From: Spongiivirga citrea
GTDB taxonomy: Bacteria; Bacteroidota; Bacteroidia; Flavobacteriales; Flavobacteriaceae
Length of the DNA: 64,000 nt
Assembly: GCF_010671565.1 (NCBI RefSeq)
Contig: NZ_JAABOQ010000001.1
Span: 1 to 64,000, forward strand
Reading direction: 5' to 3'
Shown: piece after piece, positions 58,014-64,000 of the stretch
Layout: every line of letters begins with the position of its first letter
How positions within the stretch are numbered: position 1 is the stretch's first letter
The notes under the pieces: generated by a model
What the model was told of the DNA's origin: nothing
The model's input: only the letters and a program-made list of their open reading frames with translations
The model's database searches: none
Position numbers and translations under genes: made by a program

Positions 58014-58535
58014 ATGAAAAATATAGCTTCAATATTCGGCATTCTTGCTTTTGTAATACTAAGTTCTATTTCAAACCCTATAAATGCTCAAGTTGACGAC
58101 GAGAAAGCAAGCATTACTTTCTTATTCGTTTCAAAAGATGTTGAAGGGACTATCAATGATCTGAAAACAGATATCAAGATTGATGAATCAGTCGTTTCAA
58201 ATTCCTATATGAAAGGCTCTGTGGGAGTAACCACTATTAAAACAGGTAATTTTTTAAGAGATGGTCATCTTATGTGGAAAAAGTACTTTTATGAAAAAGC
58301 TTTTCCAAAAATTGAGTTTGAAAGCACTGCTGTTTCTGAAGAAAATGGAAAATTAATTGTAACCGGCATTCTTACCTTAAAAGAAACATCGAAAACTGTT
58401 GAGATCGAATTTGAAAAAAATGGAGATTCTCTAAAAGGAGAAACGACTATCAATTGCTATGATTTTGGTGTCAAAATCGACAAGAATCGCGATGATAACG
58501 AGGTTAAAGTCTATTTTGATTTTCCTATGAAATAG
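58014..58535 (+). CDS. YceI-like lipid-binding protein
   Basis: This 173-residue protein has a signal peptide (about 1-25, ending INAQ). The mature part has the YceI lipocalin-like signature: ITFLFVSKDVEGTINDL, GSVGVTTIKTGNFLRDGHLM with the paired loop FPKIEFESTAV, LTLKETSKTVEIEFE, and YDFGVK near the end. YceI proteins bind isoprenoid or fatty-acid-like ligands in the periplasm. It has its own promoter box and is followed by the DUF559 cassette. Confidence 0.82.
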   Translation: MKNIASIFGILAFVILSSISNPINAQVDDEKASITFLFVSKDVEGTINDLKTDIKIDESVVSNSYMKGSVGVTTIKTGNFLRDGHLMWKKYFYEKAFPKIEFESTAVSEENGKLIVTGILTLKETSKTVEIEFEKNGDSLKGETTINCYDFGVKIDKNRDDNEVKVYFDFPMK

Positions 58536-58558
58536 TATCTTCTCAATAATCAACAATT

Positions 58559-58613
58559 AAAGCTCCTCCCTTTAGTAAAGGGAGGTGTCCAACTTTGTTG
58601 GACGGAGGGATGG
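58559..58613 (+). repeat. Left compound inverted repeat of DUF559 cassette
   Basis: AAAGCTCC leads into CCTCCCTTTA-G-TAAAGGGAGG (hairpin 58565-58585). GTCCAAC-TTT-GTTGGAC follows (hairpin 58587-58603), then GGAGGGATGG. Confidence 0.8.
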
Positions 58614-58669
58614 ATACTCGCACAAAATAAACTTAAGCCCAAAAGCTAACAAAATAGGTACACCATAAA

Positions 58670-59032
58670 ATGCGAACTAATAAAATTCATAATAAAAAGG
58701 ACCTCGAGGCATTTAGAAAGGACCTAAGAAAAAAGCTCACTCCTTCTGAAGCTTATTTGTGGAAATTCTTAAAGGCTAAGCAGCTTGATGGTAAAAAATT
58801 TGCAAAACAGCATAGTATTGGAAACTATATAGTTGATTTCTATTTAGCTTCCGATAAGTTAATTATTGAATTAGACGGAGAAGTACATAATAACCCTCAA
58901 AGTGAAGAATACGATGCTAAAAGAACGGCATATTTTAATTCTCTTGACTTCAAAGTAATTCGGTTTGAGAATAAAAGAGTTTTTGATGATTTGGATGGGG
59001 TTTTAAATGAAATTAAAGTAGCATTCATATAA
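58670..59032 (+). CDS. DUF559 endonuclease-like protein
   Basis: This 120-residue protein begins KDLRKKLTPSEAYLWKFLKAKQLDGKKF, then FAKQHSIGNYIVDFYLASDKLIIELDGEVHNN, and ends LDFKVIRFENKRVFDDLDGVLNEI. This is the DUF559 fold, related to the very-short-patch-repair nuclease/PD-(D/E)xK group: the Asp of VDFY and the E-L-D of IIELDGE are candidate metal ligands. Homologues are usually small, stand-alone and sporadic. No methylase or other restriction gene is nearby. It lies inside a pair of compound inverted repeats. Its biological role is not established. Confidence 0.85.
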   Translation: MRTNKIHNKKDLEAFRKDLRKKLTPSEAYLWKFLKAKQLDGKKFAKQHSIGNYIVDFYLASDKLIIELDGEVHNNPQSEEYDAKRTAYFNSLDFKVIRFENKRVFDDLDGVLNEIKVAFI

Positions 59033-59044
59033 GAAAAAGTGGAC

Positions 59045-59106
59045 ACATCTCCCCTTTCTTCAGCAAAGCTGAATTCATTCCCCTCTTTACTAAAGAGGGG
59101 AGCTTT
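59045..59106 (-). repeat. Right compound inverted repeat of DUF559 cassette
   Basis: Read on the minus strand: AAAGCTCC, then CCCCTCTTTA-G-TAAAGAGGGG (hairpin at 59080-59100), then TTCAGC-TTT-GCTGAA (59059-59073), then AAAGGGGAGATG. Order and orientation mirror the left repeat. The hairpin arms differ in sequence but each keeps its own pairing. Confidence 0.8.
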
Positions 59107-59128
59107 ATGTTTCTTTTTATTAGAAAAC

Positions 59129-59166
59129 AAAAACCCTGCAAGTGTAAAACTAGCAGGGCTTTATTT
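59129..59166. terminator. Terminator between DUF559 cassette and giant nuclease gene
   Basis: CCCTGC pairs with GCAGGG over a 13-base loop, with flanking A and T runs (one A-C mismatch at the base). It lies 19 bases beyond the stop of the minus-strand nuclease gene and can serve both directions. Confidence 0.75.
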
Positions 59167-59184
59167 GATGGAAATGATTAAGTT

Positions 59185-62100
59185 TTAAAACTTAACCATC
59201 TTCTTAGAAATTTGCTCTTTACCATCTACAATGGCCTTCAAGAAATAAACACCTCCAGGTAGTTTACCTAATCCGGTCATTCTAAATTTACAGAAACCAG
59301 GATATACTTTACCAGCAGATTGCTTGACAACGTTTCCAGTAAAATCGTATAGTACCAAATCAACATTAGTATTTTGAGTACTACGCACCCAAATACTAAT
59401 TTGGCTTCTAAACGCGTTAGGGAATGCTTTTAAATTCGTAATTACGAGTTCCTGACTAGAATCACAACTTCCCAAGGTAGCACCTCTTCTAAGGAACGAT
59501 GGTACAGCACGTGTTGACACACAGCGTGTTCTACCTCTAAAGCAAAGTTCTACTCTAGGACGAATTGTATTGTTACCACAGCGTACATCAACTACCTCTA
59601 CATTTACCGTTCCGGTTACTGAACAACCAGTACCGTCAGTTACAGTTAAGGTATATTGCGTTGTCTCCTCAGGAGAAACTTCAATAACATCGGTTGTTTC
59701 ACCAGTACTCCACTCATACGTAAAGTTACCATCTCCACCATCTAAGGTATCGAATGTTAACAATGCAGACTCTTCAGGACCATAGCCAAAGTAAACCGTT
59801 TGATCTTCTATAAGTGTCAAATTGATTGCAGCTGGTTCGCTAATTGTGATTGTGCTAGACATCAACTCATTTCCAAGGGCGTCAACCACAATTACACTAT
59901 AATCACCCGCGCTTAAATTAGTCGCTGTTGCTGTTTCTTGACCATCGCTCCATAAATAAGTATATGGTGTGATTCCACCAGTTGCAGTAATTGACGCTGA
60001 ACCATCTCCTTCTCCATTACAACTTACATCGGTTGAAGTAGTTGCTCCTAGACTTAGCTCATTTAACTGAAATCTTGTAGATACAGGGAAGTGATCTGAA
60101 GTAGTACGCGAATAATCGCCATCGAAAAATTCATAATGTACTGTTGTCGATCCAGTAATATCATTATTCGCTAATTCATCGGAAACCGAAATATGATCGA
60201 TCAGGTTTTCTCTCGCTACAAACGATCTGAAGCCATTTTCACTTAAGATTGAAGTGACAATCTCATAGTTTATACCATCTGCAACATACTCTTCATAAGA
60301 TGTTACAGTGGATGTAATATCGGCCACTGTGACATCTACATCGTCATTATAATCACCTAATAGTATAATATTAGCGTTCGGGTAGAATGCATCTAGTGAG
60401 TCCTTAAGCACTTCTACATCATATTTACGCATATCGTAACGGTTTTGAGCACCATTACTGCTATTAGCACGTGCATGCAGGTCGATGATATTGAATTCCT
60501 TGCTTTCGCCTTCAATCGTTACATTGGCAGTCATCATAAATGGTAAACGGCCACTTGCATAAAAACGATCTGTTGTACTTGGGTAATTTACCAATGCACT
60601 ATCATCACCTCCATTGTACAAAGGATGAATAGATTCTAACAACACCTTAGTAGCAACATTTTCAACAGTTGCATTCTTATAAATAAATCCAACTTTTTGC
60701 TTTACTCCAGGATCATTTGGTCTTGATACGGCATCTGATAAAACATAACTGTATTCAGGAAGCTCATCGATCATTTGCCCAAATAATACATCATCAGCAA
60801 TTTCCTGAACTGCTATAATATCTACATCTAATCGCTGGATAACTGCTTTCACACTATCCTTTTGAATTTGATCCGACATCGGATTACCAGCTGCAGGAGA
60901 ATTCTCTTCATCTCCAAACCACTCAATATTCCATGTTACAACATCAAAAGTCTTGTCTTTGCTTACGGTGATCGCATCTGCTGGATTCACATATTCACCC
61001 GCACAAGTAAGATCTTCGTTGCTTCTAGGTAGTAATTGGAAAATCTCATTGAAGCGTCCGACAACGCCTACCACTTCACCACAGCTTTCAGGTTGTGCCA
61101 AGCCGATTAAACTATCTACATTATTATCTAAACGCAGTTGACCTGCACCACTTGCATCAGTAATATTATAATTAGTACTACCAAACAATACATCATTAGG
61201 ACGTGGGAAAACAGGATTTTCTACACGAACAAGTTGACCCGAGTATTGTGAAAGCTCGGCTAGTGTAATTGTTACTGGTTCAATCGGATTTGTAGCAGTA
61301 CCATTTGATTCAACAGTCAGTACTGGGCTAATTTGAATTTGCTCTCTAAATGTGCTTCTTGTTCCAACAATGGTAATAGAATCACCCACTGCAAACAATC
61401 CGTCACCATGTACTTTTGCATCAAATACAGCAATACCGCCAGTATTGTCTTGAATAAAGGCTGAACCGCCAAAATTATCTGATACTGTAAGTACTCCAGT
61501 TACTTTTACCGCAGTTCCATCAGTAGTAGCTCTTACTTCTGCTATCGTCGATAATTCTGGATCTACAATTACACCACCTCCATCAATCGGGAATGGATTT
61601 GGAGCCGTTGCATTTGACGTTTGACCATCTAACGCATTCGGTCCACTAAAGGTCCAATTATCTAAAACGAATGTTGATCCGTCAGCGCCAGTTCCTTCTT
61701 TGCGCTTTGCCCAGCCATCAAGATATTCCCAAGGCTGACCTGTACCATCTACTGCAATCTCACCAAAGACATCGATTACTTCTCCGTCCTTGAATAATTC
61801 AATCGCATCATCTCCGTTAATTCCCGCTACTCCTGTTGTGAAGTTTGGTTCAAAACCAAAGAAAGAAGTAAAGCCGGTAGTTTCAGTAGCTATATAGATA
61901 AACTCGCCTGCAGTCGCTGTTCCTGTAAAAGTGAATTCCTGACCGTCAGTTCCGCCACCATTATTGGCAGAACCAAAACCATAGATACTTAAATCTGCGA
62001 TATCAGCTGTTGCCAATAACTCGATCACTTTTGGTGTTCCTCCTGAAAGAGGACCATCAACAACACCCGTAATTATTAAGGCTGCTGGTACGATTGGCAC

Positions 62101-64000
62101 AACTCCTGGATACGGATTGGTTGCTGTAGCATTATCGGTAGCACCATCTAATGCATCGCGTCCACTATATATCCAATTATCTAAGATGAATGTTGATCCA
62201 TCAGGGCCCGTATTTTCTTTTCTAAATGCCCAGCCATCTGTATATTCCCATGCTTGACCTGAGCCATCCACAGCGATATCACCAAAGACATCGATTACTT
62301 CACCATCTTTAAATAGCTCCACTGCATCGTCACCGTTAATAGCTGCAGCACCTGAAATAAAGTTTGGTGCAAATCCGAAGAAAGTTGTAAAACCAGTTTC
62401 TTCAGTAGCAATGTATAATTTATCACCTGTAGTAGCCGATCCTGTAAAGGCAAATTCTTGCCCGTCAGTTCCGCCACCGTTGTTTGCAGAACCAAAGCCA
62501 TAAATACTTAGGTCAGCAATATCAGCTAGTACTTCTAATTCGATTGCTTTTGGAGTTCCACCTGTAAGAGGCCCATCAAAAACACCATTAATTCTTAATG
62601 CTGGTGCTTCAACTGGATCCATTTCAATTGGGAAAGGATTGGCTGCAGTCGCATTTGTTGTTTCACCATCTAATGCATTAGGACCACTAAATGTCCAGTT
62701 TACTATTGTGAAGTTTGAGCCATCAGGACCTGTATCAGCAACGCGATAGGCCCAACCGTCAGTATACTCCCAAGCTTGACCTGAACCGTCAACGGCAATA
62801 TCACCAAAGACATCGATTACTTCACCATCTTGAAATAATTCAACTGCATCATCACCATTTATGGCAGCAGCACCAGAAATAAAGTTTGGTGTGAACCCGA
62901 AGAATGAAACAAAACCAGGCTCTTCGGTAGCGATATATAATTTATCACCAGCAACAGCCGATCCTGTAAATGCAAATTCTTGTCCGTCAGTTCCGCCTCC
63001 ATTGTTAGCAGAACCAAAACCGTAGATACTTAAGTCAGCTATATCAGCTAATACTTCTAGCTCAATGGCTTTTGGAGTTCCACCAGTAAGTGGACCGTCA
63101 AAAACACCATTAATTCTTAATGCTGGTCCCGCAACAGGAGTCACGGCAATAGGAAAAGGATTCGTCGCAGTCGCATTATCAGTTTGACCATCTAAGGCAT
63201 CGCGACCACTAAAAGTCCAATTATCAATGTTAAATGCATTAGCATCTGGTCCTGTGTTGTCTTTTCTCTTGGCCCAACCATCGGTATATTCCCATGCTTG
63301 ACCTGAACCATCAACACTAATATCTCCAAATACATCAACTACTTCACCATCTTTAAACAATTCGATAGCATCATCTCCATTTATAGCAGCAGCGTTTGTT
63401 GTAAAGTTCGGCTCAAATCCGAAAAAGATATTAAAGTTGACTGTTTCTGTAGCTATATAAATATAGTCACCAGCCGTAGCTGATCCTGTAAATGCAAATT
63501 CCTGTCCGTCAGTTCCGCCGCCGTTATTAGCTGAACCAAAACCGTAGATACTTAAATCTGCTACGTCATTTATTACAAAAATTTCAATTGCCTTTGGCGT
63601 ACCTCCGGTTAAAGTAGCATCGACAACCCCAGTAATCTTCAAATCTGAAGCAACTGCTGGTGGTGTATATGTTCCGATAGGGAATGGTGTTGTAGCCGTG
63701 GCATTATCCACTTGACCGTCCATTGCATCTCTTCCACTAAATGTCCAATTTCCTATTGTGAAATTAGCCCCATCCGGACCTGAACCAGCAGTTCTATATG
63801 CCCAACCGTCTGTATACTCCCAAGCTTGACCAGAACCGTCAACAGCAATATCTCCGAATATATCAACTACATTTCCATTGAAAAATAATTCAACTGCATC
63901 ATCTCCATTAATTCCAGCCGCACCGGATGTAAAGTTTGGTGTAATTCCGAAAAAAGTATTTACACCAGGAACTTCTGTCGCGATATAAATAAAATCACCT
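59185..64000 (-). CDS. Large type IX-secreted nuclease with tandem lamin-tail-like repeats, N-terminus off window
   Basis: The frame is open to the right edge, so the Met at 63723 is internal; at least 1604 residues are visible. From the N-side: five or more lamin-tail-like repeats, an OB-fold nucleic-acid-binding domain of the kind found in ExeM/YhcR nucleases (about 725-910, counted from that Met), and an endonuclease/exonuclease/phosphatase domain (about 925-1218) with VVTWNIEWFGDEE, AVQEI, DLHARAN, LLGDYNDD and SDHFPV. An SprB-like repeat (about 1230-1300, VSCNGEGDGSASI), an Ig/PKD-like module, a Cys-containing linker (VSTRAVPSFLRRGATLGSC) and a type IX sorting domain ending ISKKMVKF follow. 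It should be an extracellular DNase of the ExeM/NucH type, exported by type IX secretion. Confidence 0.9.
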   Translation of the reverse strand, partial: GDFIYIATEVPGVNTFFGITPNFTSGAAGINGDDAVELFFNGNVVDIFGDIAVDGSGQAWEYTDGWAYRTAGSGPDGANFTIGNWTFSGRDAMDGQVDNATATTPFPIGTYTPPAVASDLKITGVVDATLTGGTPKAIEIFVINDVADLSIYGFGSANNGGGTDGQEFAFTGSATAGDYIYIATETVNFNIFFGFEPNFTTNAAAINGDDAIELFKDGEVVDVFGDISVDGSGQAWEYTDGWAKRKDNTGPDANAFNIDNWTFSGRDALDGQTDNATATNPFPIAVTPVAGPALRINGVFDGPLTGGTPKAIELEVLADIADLSIYGFGSANNGGGTDGQEFAFTGSAVAGDKLYIATEEPGFVSFFGFTPNFISGAAAINGDDAVELFQDGEVIDVFGDIAVDGSGQAWEYTDGWAYRVADTGPDGSNFTIVNWTFSGPNALDGETTNATAANPFPIEMDPVEAPALRINGVFDGPLTGGTPKAIELEVLADIADLSIYGFGSANNGGGTDGQEFAFTGSATTGDKLYIATEETGFTTFFGFAPNFISGAAAINGDDAVELFKDGEVIDVFGDIAVDGSGQAWEYTDGWAFRKENTGPDGSTFILDNWIYSGRDALDGATDNATATNPYPGVVPIVPAALIITGVVDGPLSGGTPKVIELLATADIADLSIYGFGSANNGGGTDGQEFTFTGTATAGEFIYIATETTGFTSFFGFEPNFTTGVAGINGDDAIELFKDGEVIDVFGEIAVDGTGQPWEYLDGWAKRKEGTGADGSTFVLDNWTFSGPNALDGQTSNATAPNPFPIDGGGVIVDPELSTIAEVRATTDGTAVKVTGVLTVSDNFGGSAFIQDNTGGIAVFDAKVHGDGLFAVGDSITIVGTRSTFREQIQISPVLTVESNGTATNPIEPVTITLAELSQYSGQLVRVENPVFPRPNDVLFGSTNYNITDASGAGQLRLDNNVDSLIGLAQPESCGEVVGVVGRFNEIFQLLPRSNEDLTCAGEYVNPADAITVSKDKTFDVVTWNIEWFGDEENSPAAGNPMSDQIQKDSVKAVIQRLDVDIIAVQEIADDVLFGQMIDELPEYSYVLSDAVSRPNDPGVKQKVGFIYKNATVENVATKVLLESIHPLYNGGDDSALVNYPSTTDRFYASGRLPFMMTANVTIEGESKEFNIIDLHARANSSNGAQNRYDMRKYDVEVLKDSLDAFYPNANIILLGDYNDDVDVTVADITSTVTSYEEYVADGINYEIVTSILSENGFRSFVARENLIDHISVSDELANNDITGSTTVHYEFFDGDYSRTTSDHFPVSTRFQLNELSLGATTSTDVSCNGEGDGSASITATGGITPYTYLWSDGQETATATNLSAGDYSVIVVDALGNELMSSTITISEPAAINLTLIEDQTVYFGYGPEESALLTFDTLDGGDGNFTYEWSTGETTDVIEVSPEETTQYTLTVTDGTGCSVTGTVNVEVVDVRCGNNTIRPRVELCFRGRTRCVSTRAVPSFLRRGATLGSCDSSQELVITNLKAFPNAFRSQISIWVRSTQNTNVDLVLYDFTGNVVKQSAGKVYPGFCKFRMTGLGKLPGGVYFLKAIVDGKEQISKKMVKF
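61560..64000 (-). repeat. Array of lamin-tail-like repeats inside the nuclease gene
   Basis: Tandem units of about 519-525 bases (173-175 residues) lie at about 61560-62082, 62083-62601, 62602-63123, 63124-63642 and 63643 to the window edge. Each starts with LxIxGVxD.xLTGGTPKAIE, keeps ADLSIYGFGSANNGGGTDGQEF nearly unchanged, and ends with WTFSGxxALDG.xxNATAxNPFPI. The second and third full units from the edge are the most alike. The array continues past the window. Confidence 0.92.

Larger units (their letters stand above)
58559..59106 (+). mobile_element. DUF559 cassette with compound terminal inverted repeats
   Basis: About 548 bases hold one DUF559 gene between two mirror-image compound repeats. 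Reading inwards, each end has AAAGCTCC, a large hairpin with core CTTTAGTAAAG (left 58565-58585, right 59080-59100), a small three-base-loop hairpin (left 58587-58603, right 59059-59073), then a purine-rich tail. The right end is the inverted counterpart of the left. The layout recalls REP hairpins flanking RAYT transposases, but here the enzyme is a DUF559 nuclease-fold protein. No target-site duplication is obvious. Mobility is inference. Confidence 0.5.

Noticed and set aside
58670-59032. DUF559 gene considered as part of a restriction-modification system
   Set aside because: No methyltransferase, specificity or other restriction gene lies nearby.
63721-63723. Met at 63723 as start of the nuclease gene
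   Set aside because: The frame stays open upstream to the window edge and encodes another lamin-tail-like repeat, so this Met is internal.
61560-64000. Regular repeats suspected as CRISPR or satellite DNA
   Set aside because: The period is about 520 bases, in frame, and encodes a protein domain; there are no short spacers.

Overview
The window looks like a chromosomal piece of a marine-type member of the Flavobacteriaceae (Bacteroidota). This rests on low GC content, promoter boxes of the TAnnTTTG type, very weak Shine-Dalgarno sites, and several family markers: the type IX secretion regulator PorX, a type IX C-terminal sorting domain, SprB, PKD and malectin surface modules, a fused LpxC/FabZ, and bacillithiol deacetylase BshB1. 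No species can be named from the sequence alone.

Layout. (1) 1-5812, minus strand: a giant secreted adhesin or carbohydrate-binding protein whose C-terminus lies off the left edge. (2) 6298-9692, plus strand: a family 2 glycosyltransferase and a parallel beta-helix lipoprotein, the latter behind a set of helically phased TCG motifs. (3) 9746-26836, minus strand: a 14-gene surface-polysaccharide operon with a UDP-sugar 4-epimerase, a UDP-sugar 6-dehydrogenase (frameshifted), a Wzx flippase, a PP-loop enzyme, a pyruvyl-transferase-like protein, a methyltransferase, five glycosyltransferases, an EpsG-type polymerase, a CapK-like adenylate-forming enzyme and an AsnB-like amidotransferase. Together these suggest a hexosaminuronic acid polymer, possibly amidated. 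(4) 27149-43943: housekeeping genes, namely an M28 peptidase, tRNA-His, bshB1, a Cys/Met PLP enzyme, guaB, a DUF2520/KdsC/Maf/lipoprotein operon, prohibitin and VWA membrane genes, fabG, an M16 peptidase, sucD and a SnoaL-like protein. (5) 43936-48684: lipid A genes (lpxD, lpxC/fabZ, lpxA and a second lpxD-like gene) with efp embedded. (6) 48713-51528: a divergent pair of an HD phosphohydrolase and porX. (7) 51691-58535: a small XRE-like protein, three paralogous membrane proteins of an unrecognised family, tsaE, a 53-residue lipoprotein, an alanine-dehydrogenase-like gene, a small membrane protein and a YceI-like protein. (8) 58559-59106: a DUF559 gene bracketed by mirror-image compound hairpins. 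(9) 59185 to the right edge, minus strand: a very large secreted nuclease with at least five tandem lamin-tail-like repeats, a nuclease domain and a type IX sorting tail.

How the parts fit. Regions 1, 2, 3, 5 and 9 all build or decorate the cell surface. PorX in region 6 belongs to the signalling route known to control type IX secretion, and the nuclease in region 9 carries a type IX sorting tail.

The most unusual items are the DUF559 cassette with compound terminal inverted repeats, the three-gene membrane family with internal duplication and a 94 percent identical 3' block, the one-base deletion at the catalytic motif of the polysaccharide dehydrogenase, the PP-loop/CxxC protein inside the polysaccharide operon, and the near-identical lamin-tail repeat array.
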